Source: Sphingomonas sp. (GTDB lineage Bacteria > Pseudomonadota > Alphaproteobacteria > Sphingomonadales > Sphingomonadaceae). From it: DNA of 64,000 nucleotides. Each line of letters starts with the position of its first letter. Within the stretch, counting starts at the first letter, position 1. A program made the position numbers and the translations under genes. Below the pieces are notes generated by a model. It searched no databases, was not told the origin of the DNA, and saw nothing but the letters and a program-made list of their open reading frames with translations. The DNA is taken from the NCBI RefSeq assembly GCF_030145815.1, contig NZ_JAIXHL010000004.1:62001-126000 (forward strand), written 5' to 3'. Below are positions 17,986 to 27,295 of the stretch, piece after piece.

Positions 17986-19170
17986 TTACTGGACGGTCGC
18001 CTGGCCCGAAGCCGGCGGATCGATGGGACGCGTAGGTGCGGCCTGCTTGGTCGCGTCGGGGGTGATCTTGCCCATCTTGGGTTTGACCGTCGCGCCGGGC
18101 TGAAGCCGGCCGACGCCGGTCAGGACCACCCGATCGGTCGGGGCAAGGCCATCGCGGACGATGCGCAGCCCTTCAGCCTTCGCGCCCACCTCCACGACCC
18201 GCGGCGTCGCCTTGTTGTCCTTGCTCACGACATAGACAAGGCGCCGGGTCTGGTCGGTGACGATCGCCTCATCGGGGATCAGCATCGCGCGATAGCTGCC
18301 CGAACCGAGCAGGCGGGCGCGTCCGAACATCCCCGGCGTCAGGAAACCGGTCGGGTTGGGTACCACGGCGTGCGCGCGGATCGTGCCCGAATTGGGGTCC
18401 ACCGCATTATCGAGGAACGCCATCTGGCCGTTCCAGCGATACTCATTCTCGTCGGCGAGCTGGATCTGAACCGGGTTGGCGGTGGTACGCGACGACCCGC
18501 GCTCACCGCGCTGATCCTGACGCAGATTCTTGAGGTAAAAGGCTTCGGCCCCCTCGAACTCGAACCAGATCGGGTTGAGCGAGACGACGCGGGTCAGCAC
18601 CGTCTGCCCCTCGGCCACGAAATCGCCGATGCTGACCTTGCGGTCCGACACGCGCCCGCTGAACGGCGCGCGGACGGTAGTGAAGCCAAGGTTGAGCATC
18701 GCCTGCGACGCGGCGGCGCGACCGGCGGCCAAGTCGGCAGCGGCGCTACGCTCGGCCGCGACATTCGCTTCCAGCTCCTCGGCACTGACCGCCTGCGCGC
18801 TCGCCAGCGCACGGCTGCGTGCGGTGACCTGACGGGCATTGTTGAGCGCCGCCTGGGCGCGGGCAATCTGCGCCTGCGCCTGCATCAATTGCGCGCGATA
18901 GGGGCGCGGGTCGATGGTGAAGAGCGCCTGCCCCTTGCGGACATCCTGGCCGTCGCGGAAATGGACGGCGGTAATGACACCGTTGACGCGTGCACGCAGC
19001 TCAACATCCTCCGGTGCGACGAAGCGACCGGTATAGTCATCCCAATCCATCACTTCGCGCTGAAGCGGCGTTGCGACCATGACTTCGGGTGCGGGCGGCG
19101 GTGCCGGCGGCTGACCGCCACCACATGCACTCAAAGCCGTCAGCGCCACTAAGCCTGCCAGGACACGCAT
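17986..19170 (-). CDS. RND efflux periplasmic adaptor (MexA/AcrA-like)
   Basis: 394 residues. Signal peptide with lipobox (LTALSACGGG), then a barrel-sandwich/lipoyl half (LRARVNGVITAVHFRDGQDV), a helical hairpin (about 85-150), and the second lipoyl half (TVRAPFSGRVSDRKVSIGDFV), followed by beta-barrel and membrane-proximal domains. It bridges the pump and the outer-membrane duct. ATG 19170 is preferred because it places the lipobox correctly and follows AGGGG. No regulator lies next to the operon; the nearest is a TetR gene at 20.3 kb, divergent from another gene. Confidence 0.95.
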   Translation of the reverse strand: MRVLAGLVALTALSACGGGQPPAPPPAPEVMVATPLQREVMDWDDYTGRFVAPEDVELRARVNGVITAVHFRDGQDVRKGQALFTIDPRPYRAQLMQAQAQIARAQAALNNARQVTARSRALASAQAVSAEELEANVAAERSAAADLAAGRAAASQAMLNLGFTTVRAPFSGRVSDRKVSIGDFVAEGQTVLTRVVSLNPIWFEFEGAEAFYLKNLRQDQRGERGSSRTTANPVQIQLADENEYRWNGQMAFLDNAVDPNSGTIRAHAVVPNPTGFLTPGMFGRARLLGSGSYRAMLIPDEAIVTDQTRRLVYVVSKDNKATPRVVEVGAKAEGLRIVRDGLAPTDRVVLTGVGRLQPGATVKPKMGKITPDATKQAAPTRPIDPPASGQATVQ

Positions 19171-19287
19171 AATCGTATTTCCCCTTATTGCGTTGCAGCA
19201 ATTGGAGAGGCGGAAAAGCGGTTTCAACCCCGGAACGGATAATTTCTGATATTTTCCGTTCAGTAATTCAAATTGGGTCTGGGACTG

Positions 19288-19360
19288 AAAAAAATGCGGC
19301 CCCGGCCTGCCCCCAACCCTGCCTCTACTGAAGGCGAGTGAGAGCAGGCCGGGGCCGCAT
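19288..19360 (-). terminator. Terminator of the metal-dependent hydrolase gene, with repeat core
   Basis: Perfect 17-bp arms (19294-19310 and 19344-19360; ATGCGGCCCCGGCCTGC) enclose 33 bases. On the minus strand the stem ends in TTTTTTT. The arm shares GGCCCCGGCCTGC with the palindrome at 406-488, so a dispersed repeat is serving as a terminator here. Confidence 0.85.
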
Positions 19361-19396
19361 GCGACTAGCGTTTGCGCTTAATCCGCAACCGAATTT

Positions 19397-20257
19397 TCAG
19401 GCGGCGACGGTTCCGCGCGGCATGATGGCCGCCGCATAGTCGCTTTCCACCTTCTGGATCAGCGCACGATCGTCATGATTCCACGGGTGGAAGCCCGGCA
19501 TGAAATAGCTCAGCCACGCCGGAATCATGCGGGTGACAATGCCTGGCGAGACCAGCAGATATTTGGCCACCATCGCCTTGGCGCGCCATCCGGTCACGCC
19601 GTCCTGCGCCATCAGGTCCAGCGTCCCTTCGATCCGGTGTTTCCAGAAGGTGCCCGTGATGATCAGCATTGTCAGCGACTTGATCTTCCACCGCTTCCAC
19701 CGGCTCATGCCGCGCGTCGCGTGGAGATAGGTGTCATAGGCGACGCCCTTATGCTCGATCTCCTCCAGCGCGTGCCAGCGCCACAGATCGGCATTCTCCT
19801 TGTCCGCGCCGGCGAGATGCTTGGGGTTGCGGATCAGCTCGGACGCCAGGATCGCAGTATAATGTTCCAGCGCCATGGTCGCGGCGAGCTGGACGATCTT
19901 GGGCCGCGACCGCGCGATCTCCAGCACCTGATCGACGCGCGATTCCAGGCGGCTGATGTCATAGCCATGATCCAGCACGCGCTTGTTGAACGCGACATGC
20001 TCGCGGCTGTGCACCACTTCCTGCACGGTGAACGCCTTGATCTCGCGCGCCAGCTTTTCGTCCACGCCGTCGCGGAACGCCTTCACGCTCTCGATGAAAT
20101 AGGCCTCACCCTTCGGAAAGGTCACCGACAGCGCGTTGTAGAATGCGGTCGCGGCCACATCGCCGCCCAGCCACAGCCGGTCCTGCTGCTGGCCGCGCCC
20201 GAACCGGCGATCGCGCGGGGTGATGGTAAGGTCTGCGGGAGTCTTTGCGTTCGACAT
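19397..20257 (-). CDS. Predicted metal-dependent hydrolase (PF10118-like)
   Basis: 286 residues, all-helical. Metal-ligand-like motifs are spaced along the chain: QEVVHSREHVAFN (about 82-94), ALEHYTAIL (about 125) and WHALEEIEHKGVAYDTY (about 160), the pattern of the uncharacterised family annotated as predicted metal-dependent hydrolases and resembling ferritin-like diiron sites. The substrate is unknown. ATG 20257 follows GGAG at good spacing. A TetR gene is divergent only 47 bases away and probably controls it. A strong terminator follows. Confidence 0.75.
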   Translation of the reverse strand: MSNAKTPADLTITPRDRRFGRGQQQDRLWLGGDVAATAFYNALSVTFPKGEAYFIESVKAFRDGVDEKLAREIKAFTVQEVVHSREHVAFNKRVLDHGYDISRLESRVDQVLEIARSRPKIVQLAATMALEHYTAILASELIRNPKHLAGADKENADLWRWHALEEIEHKGVAYDTYLHATRGMSRWKRWKIKSLTMLIITGTFWKHRIEGTLDLMAQDGVTGWRAKAMVAKYLLVSPGIVTRMIPAWLSYFMPGFHPWNHDDRALIQKVESDYAAAIMPRGTVAA

Positions 20258-20304
20258 GATTTTGCTCCAAGGCTTGGGCAAGGAACTAGCGCTTACTTAC
20301 ACAA

Positions 20305-20928
20305 ATGTCAATAACACCCCTCCCCGAACGCCGTCGGCTCAGCCCCGAAGAATCACGTGATGCCGCGCTTGAGGCTGCACGCGCGATCCTGATCGAGGCC
20401 GGCCCACAGGCCGTCACGCTCAAGGCCGTCGCCGCGCGGATCGGGCGCACGCACGCCAATCTCCTCCACCATTTCGGTTCAGCCGCGGGGTTGCAGCGCG
20501 CGCTCGCCCGCAGCCTTGCCGAAACCGTGTGCACCCGCATTGTCGGCCTGATCCAGGAAGCCCGCGCCAACGGGGCCGCGCCGACCGAGGATAAACCGCG
20601 CGAAGTGGTCGATCTCGCCTTCGACGCGTTCGACAAATCGGGCGCGGGTGCACTCGCCAGCTGGATGATCCTGTCGGGCAACGAAGACGCGCTCGACCCG
20701 ATCCTCGAAGTCATCCACGGCCTGGTGGATCAGATCGCCGCAGCGGAGGGTGAGGACACCGCCACCGAACTGCGCGAAGATACGCTGGCGCTCGTGCTCA
20801 TGGCGATGGGCGACGCGCTGCTCGGCGAACAGCTCGCCCGCTCGCTCGACCTCCCCCGCGGCGCGGCGCGCGAAATCGCCCTGCGCCAGCTCACCGGATC
20901 GCCGCGGTTTCAGAAGATGTGGGGCTGA
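20305..20928 (+). CDS. TetR-family transcriptional regulator
   Basis: 207 residues. The N-terminal helix-turn-helix is clear (AARAILIEAGPQAVTLKAVAARIGRTHANLLHHFGS; quoted in parts: AVTLKAVAARIG and THANLLHHFG). The C-terminal ligand domain is a bundle of helices with no recognisable specificity. It is divergent from the metal-dependent hydrolase gene with 47 bases between starts, so it most likely represses both. The ATG lies within the short intergenic region and has no strong ribosome-binding site. Confidence 0.88.
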   Translation: MSITPLPERRRLSPEESRDAALEAARAILIEAGPQAVTLKAVAARIGRTHANLLHHFGSAAGLQRALARSLAETVCTRIVGLIQEARANGAAPTEDKPREVVDLAFDAFDKSGAGALASWMILSGNEDALDPILEVIHGLVDQIAAAEGEDTATELREDTLALVLMAMGDALLGEQLARSLDLPRGAAREIALRQLTGSPRFQKMWG

Positions 20929-20961
20929 TCCGCACGCCCATCGGCACAGTTTGGCAGATTT

Positions 20962-21834
20962 CTAGGGCGCCCGTTTCAGGATGTCGGGCAGATAGCCGTT
21001 GCGGATCGCAAGCTCATAGCGCTCCGACCGCGGCAAAATGCCTTCATACCGATCCGACACGTCGATCAGGGACTCGTCGGTCCGCAGATAGGCATGCGCG
21101 ACATCGGTCGAAAAGCGCTCGATCAGCAGCTTGAGTTTAGCCACGTCGACCGTCTCGACCAACGGCATGCCCAGCGCCCGCAACGCCTCCTCGATATGCG
21201 CCTGCAAAATCGTCCAGTCCGGCAGTTTCGGCGCCGCTTCGGGAAGCACGCCATGTTCGAGGTAATGATCGGCATGGCTGTCCGCGATCCAGTTTGCGTG
21301 CCTTGGCAAGGCCGCGAATGCCCTGCCGATCCCGAACAGATGATCGCGGCTTTCGACCGGAACGACGAAGCCGATTTCAGCGATCAGCGCCCGCAGCTCG
21401 ACGATCCGCTGCTCCAATTCGCGCAATGCCAGCCGGAAGCGCGAGATCGCCAGCGGGCGATAGAACAGGCGCACGCCGTCAATCTTCACGAAATCGCCCC
21501 GCAAGGTCGCCGGCTCCGGCACTGCCAGCTGCTTCAGCGCCTGCATCGCTTCAATCACGTCGCTAAGTTCATGGCCGAGCCGCGAGGACGCATAGACACG
21601 CAGCGCGCTCAGCTTCTTTTCCTCGATGCGGTTTTGCACCCATGCCGAAAGTGATCCGATCAGCGCCACCGTGACGATGAAGCTGCCCAGTTCGATGATG
21701 ATGCTATCCGTGACGCCGTCCGGACTGCGCGGAAAGCCCAGCCGGTTCGCGGCGATCGCCAGCAGCGCGATCGCAATGATCGAGCCGACAGCGATCAGCG
21801 CATAGATGCTCAGTCCCGCCGAGACGCGCTTCAT
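20962..21834 (-). CDS. Membrane protein of unknown function, two N-terminal helices
   Basis: 290 residues. Two hydrophobic segments near the N-terminus (about 8-30, LSIYALIAVGSIIAIALLAI; about 46-66, IIIELGSFIVTVALIGSL) are followed by a soluble domain of about 220 residues rich in charged helices (RFRLALRELEQRIVELRALIAEIG, in part). I do not recognise the family. ATG 21834 is chosen because GGAGGAG stands 4 bases upstream; an earlier in-frame ATG at 21918 overlaps the divergent obgE start. It is convergent with the TetR gene. Confidence 0.65.
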   Translation of the reverse strand: MKRVSAGLSIYALIAVGSIIAIALLAIAANRLGFPRSPDGVTDSIIIELGSFIVTVALIGSLSAWVQNRIEEKKLSALRVYASSRLGHELSDVIEAMQALKQLAVPEPATLRGDFVKIDGVRLFYRPLAISRFRLALRELEQRIVELRALIAEIGFVVPVESRDHLFGIGRAFAALPRHANWIADSHADHYLEHGVLPEAAPKLPDWTILQAHIEEALRALGMPLVETVDVAKLKLLIERFSTDVAHAYLRTDESLIDVSDRYEGILPRSERYELAIRNGYLPDILKRAP

Positions 21835-21912
21835 CTTCTCCTCCAGCTCCGGTTTGCGCTGGTGCAAAATCGCCCCGGTGGCAAAATTCTGCAATATCGC
21901 TATGGGGCTGCC

Positions 21913-22962
21913 ATGCATTTTCTAGACCAGGCAAAAATCTACATCAAATCCGGTTGGGGCGGCGGCGGTGCCGTTGGCTTTCGGCGTGAGAAATATGTCG
22001 AATATGGCGGCCCCGACGGCGGCGATGGCGGCAAGGGCGGCGACATCATTTTCGAGGCCGTGCCCGGCCTCAACACGCTGATCGACTTTCGCTACACCCA
22101 GCATTTCCGCGCCCAGCGCGGCCATGGCGGGTCGGGCAGCAACAAGACCGGCGCGGGTGGCGAGGATCTCGTCATCAAGGTGCCGATCGGCACCCAAATC
22201 CTCGCCGATGACGAAGAACGCACCCTGCTCGCCGACCTGACCGAGGAAGGCCAGCGCATCGTCTTTCTGAAGGGCGGCGATGGCGGACGCGGCAATGCCA
22301 GCTACAAGACCAGCACCAACCGCACCCCGCGCCAGCACGGCACCGGCTGGCCGGGTGAGGAAATGTTCGTCTGGCTGCGGCTGAAGCTGCTCGCCGATGC
22401 GGGCCTTGTCGGCCTGCCCAATGCGGGCAAGTCCACCTTTATCAACGCCGTCACCAACGCCCAGGCCAAGGTCGGCGCCTATGCCTTCACCACCACCCGC
22501 CCCCAGCTCGGCGTGGTGCGGCACAAGGGCAATGAGTTCGTCATCGCCGACATCCCCGGCCTGATCGAGGGCGCAGCGGAAGGCGCCGGAATCGGCGACC
22601 GCTTCCTGGGCCATATCGAGCGGTGCAAGGTGCTGCTGCATCTGGTGGACGCCAATGACAAGGACGTCGCCACCAGCTACCGCATCGTCCGCGACGAGCT
22701 CGACGCCTATGGCGCCGGGCTGCTCGACAAGAAGATCATTATCGCGCTCAACAAGATCGACACGCTCGACGACGAGCTGATCGCCGCCCTCTCCGCCGAG
22801 CTCGAAGAAGCCAGCGGCGCGGAGGTGATCGCGATCTCCGGCGCGGCGGGGATCGGTGTAGACTGGGCGCTCGACAAATTGCTCGAAGCGATCGGCCCCG
22901 ACCACGCCCGCGTCAGCGACGATGATGAGGGCGCGGAAGAGGTGGAGTGGTCGCCGATCTGA
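21913..22962 (+). CDS. obgE: GTPase ObgE/CgtA
   Basis: 349 residues. The glycine-rich Obg fold (1-158; SGWGGGGAVGFRREKYVE, GGDGGRGNASYKT) is followed by a GTPase domain with G1 GLPNAGKST, G3 DIPGLIEGAAEG and G4 NKID. A short acidic tail (VSDDDEGAEEVEW) closes the protein. ObgE acts in 50S subunit maturation and links to stress and cell-cycle control. In related genomes it is close to rplU-rpmA and proB; here both are several kb away. Confidence 0.97.
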   Translation: MHFLDQAKIYIKSGWGGGGAVGFRREKYVEYGGPDGGDGGKGGDIIFEAVPGLNTLIDFRYTQHFRAQRGHGGSGSNKTGAGGEDLVIKVPIGTQILADDEERTLLADLTEEGQRIVFLKGGDGGRGNASYKTSTNRTPRQHGTGWPGEEMFVWLRLKLLADAGLVGLPNAGKSTFINAVTNAQAKVGAYAFTTTRPQLGVVRHKGNEFVIADIPGLIEGAAEGAGIGDRFLGHIERCKVLLHLVDANDKDVATSYRIVRDELDAYGAGLLDKKIIIALNKIDTLDDELIAALSAELEEASGAEVIAISGAAGIGVDWALDKLLEAIGPDHARVSDDDEGAEEVEWSPI

Positions 22963-23005
22963 TTCCTCTATGGGAAATTGGCAGCTGGCGGGTTATATCT
23001 GCGCC

Positions 23006-23563
23006 ATGGCAACGCAGGTTCGTTATCCGCTGCTGACGGCTGAGGAATTCCTCGAAATCGATTTCGGGGCGCATAAGGCGGAGCTCGACAACGGCGTCAT
23101 CCGGATGATGGCGGGCGGCACGGCCCGGCATGCCGCAGTCCAGACCAACCTCATCCTTGCTTTGGGCACACGGCTTCGTGGGACCGGCTGCCGGCCCTAT
23201 GGCTCTGACATGGCGACCCGCACCAAAGATGCGTCGGTTCGCTACCCGGACGTCACCGTGTTCTGCGGGCGCGACGGCAGTACAGATGACGAAGCCAAGG
23301 CATTTGACGACCCGCGCGTCATCTTCGAGGTTCTGTCCGCCGGAACAGCCCGAACCGACCTCAGCGTCAAACTCCCCGAATACAAGGCGTTGCGCAGTGT
23401 CGACACAGTCGTGTTTGTCGATATCGCGACCGAGCGCCTCCATGTATTTCAGCGCACCGCGACCAACGGCTGGAACGAGCAGCAGTTTGACGACCCGGTA
23501 GATCTTCCGCTGCCTGCGCTCAATGTCACACTCCCGCACGACGAGATTTTCGCACGCGACTGA
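23006..23563 (+). CDS. Uma2-family putative restriction-endonuclease-fold protein
   Basis: 185 residues. The family (DUF820) has a PD-(D/E)xK nuclease-like fold. Matching features are LLTAEEFLEID at the start, the conserved KAELDNGVIRMM strand, VRYPDVTVFCG with the first acidic residue, VIFEVLSAGTARTD with the Glu, and KLPEYKAL. These genes are expanded in cyanobacteria and scattered elsewhere; no biological role is established. It stands alone on the plus strand, 43 bases after obgE, without an adjacent methylase. Confidence 0.85.
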   Translation: MATQVRYPLLTAEEFLEIDFGAHKAELDNGVIRMMAGGTARHAAVQTNLILALGTRLRGTGCRPYGSDMATRTKDASVRYPDVTVFCGRDGSTDDEAKAFDDPRVIFEVLSAGTARTDLSVKLPEYKALRSVDTVVFVDIATERLHVFQRTATNGWNEQQFDDPVDLPLPALNVTLPHDEIFARD

Positions 23564-23599
23564 CTGGCGCTCGTGCCGCAATCGCCTAGATTGTGCGCC

Positions 23600-24388
23600 A
23601 TGCTGTATCGTTTCGCCCCGCTCGCCCTGCTCGCTATCGCCCTGCCCGCCACCGCTCAGGAGGCGGAGCAAGAACAGACGCGCGAACCGCTGCGCACGCG
23701 CGTCTATCTTGGGCCGCAACTTTCGCCCAAGACACCAGGTGCGAAAGATCTGTCCTTCGGGCCGTTTATCGAGGTGTCGCGCGCGCGCGGCGACGCCCCG
23801 TTTGAATTCGAAGCACCCGACGAAAGCTTCGGCTTTCCGGTCGCAAAGGCGGGCGGCGTCGAGTTCGGCCCCGCGCTCGGCTTCAAGGGCAAGCGCAAGG
23901 CAGCCGATATCGGCGTCCCGCTCCACGACGTCGGCTTCAGCTTCGAAATCGGCGGCTTTGCCCAGACCTATCTGGCGAAGAACATCCGCGTGCGCGCCGA
24001 GGCGCGTCAGGCGGTGAGCGGCCATGACGGCCTAGTCGGGGAAATCAGTGCAGACTACATCGTCCGCGACGGCGACAAATGGCTGTTCTCGCTCGGCCCG
24101 CGCGTGACCCTGGCCGACGGAAGATACCACCGCGCCTGGTATGGCATCACCGCTGCCGACAGCGCGGCATCGGGCCTCGCCCAATTTCGCCCGGACGCAG
24201 GGATCGAAGGGATCGGACTCGCCGCCGGCTATCTGCGCCAGCTGAACAAGCGCATCGGCATCGCCGCTTATGCCCGTTATGACCATCTCGTCGGCGACGC
24301 CGGGCGCTCGCCCTATGTCCGCAGCGCCGGATCGCGCAGCCAGCCCTCGGTCGGCCTTGCGCTCAGCTATACCTTTGGCGGGAAGTAA
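23600..24388 (+). CDS. MipA/OmpV-family outer-membrane protein
   Basis: 262 residues. A signal peptide (about 1-19, ending ATA-QE) precedes a beta-barrel of the MipA/OmpV type: RVYLGPQLSPKTPGAKDLSFGP (in part), DESFGFPVAKAGG, FSFEIGGFAQTYLAKNIRVRAEARQ (in part) and a terminal aromatic motif (LALSYTFGGK). Family members are outer-membrane barrels, in E. coli linked to a murein-synthesis scaffold. ATG 23600 places the signal sequence properly. Transport or scaffold role here is unknown. Confidence 0.87.
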   Translation: MLYRFAPLALLAIALPATAQEAEQEQTREPLRTRVYLGPQLSPKTPGAKDLSFGPFIEVSRARGDAPFEFEAPDESFGFPVAKAGGVEFGPALGFKGKRKAADIGVPLHDVGFSFEIGGFAQTYLAKNIRVRAEARQAVSGHDGLVGEISADYIVRDGDKWLFSLGPRVTLADGRYHRAWYGITAADSAASGLAQFRPDAGIEGIGLAAGYLRQLNKRIGIAAYARYDHLVGDAGRSPYVRSAGSRSQPSVGLALSYTFGGK

Positions 24389-24458
24389 CCACGCCCGGAC
24401 AGTTGCGGTTCAGCAACGATCGGGCACCCCTAGCGCGGAGATCGGCTGGAGGGTGAAC

Positions 24459-25373
24459 ATGATCCGAGTGATTCTGGGTGCGGCGGGGCTGGCGTTGGTC
24501 ACGGTTCCGGTGGCGGAAGCGCAGCGCTTTCGCGAACGGATTGCGGAACGAATGGCCGAACGCGCCGCCGCGCGTGGCGCCGAGGCTCCGGCAGAAGGCA
24601 TGGTCGAACACAGCTTCGGCACCGACCCACTGCAAAAGCTCGACTTCTGGGCGGCGAAGGACACGGCCAAGCCCGCACCGATCGTGATCTTCGTCCATGG
24701 CGGCGGGTGGAAGCGCGGCGACAAGCGCAACGCGACCGGCGCGGCGAAGGTGACGCATTTCCTTGACCAGGGCTATGCCGTCGCCTCGGTCAACTACCGC
24801 CTCGTCCCCGCAGCAAAGGTCGAGGATCAGGCTGCGGACGTCGCCGCCGCCTTTGCCTGGCTGCGCAGCAATGCGGCCAAGCTGAACATCGATCCCGCGC
24901 GCATGGTGCTGATGGGCCACAGCGCCGGCGCACACCTCGTCGCCCTGGTCGGCACCGACCCCAGCTACGCCCGCGCGGCCGGCTTTGCGCTGAGCGACAT
25001 TCGCGGCGTGATCCCGCTCGACGGCGCAGCCTATGACGTCGCAGCGCAGATCGCGGACGGCGGGAAGTTCATGCACGACACCTATGTTCAGGCGTTCGGC
25101 AGCGATCCCGCACGGCAAAAATCGCTATCCCCTACCCTGCACGCCGCCGGCCCCAACGCCCCCGCCTTCCTGATCCTCCATGTCGACCGCGAGGACGGCA
25201 AGCGCCAGTCCGAAGCCCTCGGCGCCGCGCTGCGCAAGGCCGGCACCCCGGCGCAGGTCACGCGGATCGAGGGGCGCGGCCTCGTCGGCCATGCTGAGAT
25301 CAACCGAAAGCTGGGCCAGGCGGACTATCCGGCGACGCCCGTCGTCGACGCGTGGCTGAAGACGCGGTTTTAG
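24459..25373 (+). CDS. Secreted alpha/beta-hydrolase (esterase-like)
   Basis: 304 residues. A signal peptide (MIRVILGAAGLALVTVPVAEA) is followed by an Arg/Ala-rich spacer and an alpha/beta-hydrolase fold of the hormone-sensitive-lipase/carboxylesterase type. The oxyanion-hole motif HGGGWKRG and nucleophile elbow GHSAGAH are clear; the catalytic His is probably in GLVGHAEINRKLG, and an Asp in HVDREDG. ATG 24459 follows GGAGGG. The substrate is unknown, possibly an ester in the periplasm. Confidence 0.88.
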   Translation: MIRVILGAAGLALVTVPVAEAQRFRERIAERMAERAAARGAEAPAEGMVEHSFGTDPLQKLDFWAAKDTAKPAPIVIFVHGGGWKRGDKRNATGAAKVTHFLDQGYAVASVNYRLVPAAKVEDQAADVAAAFAWLRSNAAKLNIDPARMVLMGHSAGAHLVALVGTDPSYARAAGFALSDIRGVIPLDGAAYDVAAQIADGGKFMHDTYVQAFGSDPARQKSLSPTLHAAGPNAPAFLILHVDREDGKRQSEALGAALRKAGTPAQVTRIEGRGLVGHAEINRKLGQADYPATPVVDAWLKTRF

Positions 25374-25398
25374 GCCAGAGCGGCGCAGATTGCGGGCG

Positions 25399-26106
25399 TT
25401 ACCGCGCGCTCGCAAGCCTGCGCAGGATGGCGCCACCGGGCTTGAGCGCGTCGACAAACATCGTTTCGGGTGCCTTCGCACACGTATCGTTTGCCTTGTC
25501 CCAGCTCTCGCGGAAATCGCGCACAGTGGTAACGAGCGTTTTGCCGTCCGACATGGAACCACGCGTGCCGATCATCACAGCGCCCAATGACATGTTGTAG
25601 ACATAGCTTTTCTCACCGGGCCAGTTCGCCGCCCACCACTGCTCGTCACGCAGGAACTGCGCGCAATCATATCGAAGGATGCCGCCGGTCTTCCCGGGAA
25701 CATGGACGGCGCTGAACGTTGTCGGCGCAACGACGCGCAGCGCGATCGGATTTCCGTCCTTGTCCTTGGCCGGCTCGTACAGACTGGCCTGCACCGCCGC
25801 GACCGCAATCCCGTCCAGCTCGGGCGACCGGCTGCTCTTCAAGACGGAAATTTCGGCAGGCTTGCCTTGCGCATCGATGATGAAGGCGATTTCGACCTTG
25901 CCATGCACGCCCGCAGCCTTGGCAGATTCGGGTAGTTCGGCGCTCGGGCCGCTCTTGAACCTCGGTTTCGTCTTCACCTTCGCTTGATTGGCGATTGCCT
26001 CTGCCATGGCCGGTGAGGTTGCAGGGGCCGCTACTGCCGCAGGCGCATCCTGCACGGACACGCTAGCCAACGCTGGAGCAATCGCCAGCCAACCGATTGT
26101 CATCAT
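25399..26106 (-). CDS. Secreted protein with a TonB C-terminal-like domain
   Basis: 235 residues. A hydrophobic N-terminus (MMTIGWLAIAPALASVSVQ) looks like a signal peptide, not a TonB membrane anchor. Residues about 55-135 match the TonB C-terminal domain (LPESAKAAGVHGKVEIAFIIDAQG, in part; ISVLKSSRSPELDGIAVAAV). There is no Pro/Lys-rich energy-transducing spacer of normal length. The last 100 residues, with cysteines in RYDCAQFLRDEQWW and NDTCAKAPET, are not familiar. It is unlikely to energise receptors by itself. GGGAGGG precedes the start at 26106. Confidence 0.75.
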   Translation of the reverse strand: MMTIGWLAIAPALASVSVQDAPAAVAAPATSPAMAEAIANQAKVKTKPRFKSGPSAELPESAKAAGVHGKVEIAFIIDAQGKPAEISVLKSSRSPELDGIAVAAVQASLYEPAKDKDGNPIALRVVAPTTFSAVHVPGKTGGILRYDCAQFLRDEQWWAANWPGEKSYVYNMSLGAVMIGTRGSMSDGKTLVTTVRDFRESWDKANDTCAKAPETMFVDALKPGGAILRRLASAR

Positions 26107-26191
26107 CACCCTCCCCGAACCGCGCAACGGACGCGGTTTGCCACCGCATTCTTGCTTGCCAGACGCAGTGATTCGGAACAACTGGCCGTCG

Positions 26192-27295
26192 ATGAACCTC
26201 TTCCCGCCCGCCTCCTGCCCGCGCCTCGTCGTCAAGATCGGATCGGCGTTGCTCGTCGACCCCGACGGCGGCGTGCGGCGCGGCTGGCTTGAGGGCATCG
26301 CCGCCGACATCGCCGAACGCGTGCGGATGGGGCAGCAGGTTGCGGTCGTCTCGTCCGGCGCCATCGCGCTGGGTGCGCGCCGCCTGAACCTGCCCAAGGG
26401 CGGTCGTGCCAGCCTTGAGGATGCCCAGGCCGCCGCCGCCACCGGCCAGATCGCGCTCAGCCAGGTCTGGGCAGAGGTGCTGGCGGCGAACGGCCTTACC
26501 GCTGCACAGATGCTGGTGACGCTCGACGATCTTGAGGATCGCCGCCGCTACCTCAACGCCGCCGCGACGCTGGGCCGCCTGCTCACCCTCGGCGTCGTGC
26601 CGATCATCAACGAAAATGACAGCGTCGCCACCGCCGAAATCCGCTTCGGCGACAATGACCGCCTCGCCGCGCGCGTCGCGCAAGCCGCAGACGCGAACGG
26701 CGTCGTGCTGCTCAGCGACATTGACGGCCTGTATGACCGCAACCCCGCCCTCCCCGGCGCGCAGCATATCGCACAGGTAGCGCAGATCGACGCGCGGATC
26801 GAGGGGATGGCCGATCGTGGCTCGGCCTCCGGCATGGGATCGGGCGGGATGGTGTCGAAGATCGAAGCGGCGCGGATCGCCGCCAGCGCCGGAGTCAGCC
26901 TCGCCATCGCCAGCGGCCGGATCGACCGCCCGCTCTCCGCCGACGCGCGCCACACGATCTTCCTCCCCGAAAAACGCACCCGCGCCCGGAAAGCCTGGCT
27001 GGCGGGCCGCCTCACCGCGAAGGGCAGCATCTCGATCGACGCCGGCGCCGCCGCAGCCTTGGCCGAGGGGCGCAGCCTGCTCGCCATTGGTGCCACGGGC
27101 GTGCGCGGCATGTTCTTCCGCGGCGACCTCGTGACGATCGAGGGCCCCAACGGCCCGATCGCGCGCGGCCTTGCCGAATATGATGCGGGCGAAGCCCAGG
27201 CGATCCTCGGCACCCGCAGCGAAGACCAGGGCGACATCCTCGGCTACGCCCCCCGCGCGGCTTTGGTCCACCGCAACCATATGGTGTTGCTGTGA
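26192..27295 (+). CDS. proB: Glutamate 5-kinase
   Basis: 367 residues, the length of E. coli ProB. It phosphorylates L-glutamate, the first step of proline synthesis. The kinase domain (LVVKIGSALLVDPDG, VVSSGAIALG, NENDSVATAEIRFGDND in part, LLSDIDGLY) is followed by a C-terminal PUA domain (about 275-367). The normal feedback-control residues cannot be judged by eye. The stop codon overlaps the start of the CerR-like gene by 4 bases. The partner proA is not in the window. Confidence 0.96.
   Translation: MNLFPPASCPRLVVKIGSALLVDPDGGVRRGWLEGIAADIAERVRMGQQVAVVSSGAIALGARRLNLPKGGRASLEDAQAAAATGQIALSQVWAEVLAANGLTAAQMLVTLDDLEDRRRYLNAAATLGRLLTLGVVPIINENDSVATAEIRFGDNDRLAARVAQAADANGVVLLSDIDGLYDRNPALPGAQHIAQVAQIDARIEGMADRGSASGMGSGGMVSKIEAARIAASAGVSLAIASGRIDRPLSADARHTIFLPEKRTRARKAWLAGRLTAKGSISIDAGAAAALAEGRSLLAIGATGVRGMFFRGDLVTIEGPNGPIARGLAEYDAGEAQAILGTRSEDQGDILGYAPRAALVHRNHMVLL

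Noticed and set aside
16045..19152. A 1035-codon open frame on the plus strand
   Set aside because: It lies antisense to the RND pump and adaptor, which have full family motifs; its translation is Arg/His-rich as expected from a GC-rich reverse frame.
12590..21900. The RND pump block as a recently acquired island
   Set aside because: Base composition and codon use look like the rest of the window and there are no integrase or transposase genes; only synteny argues for insertion.
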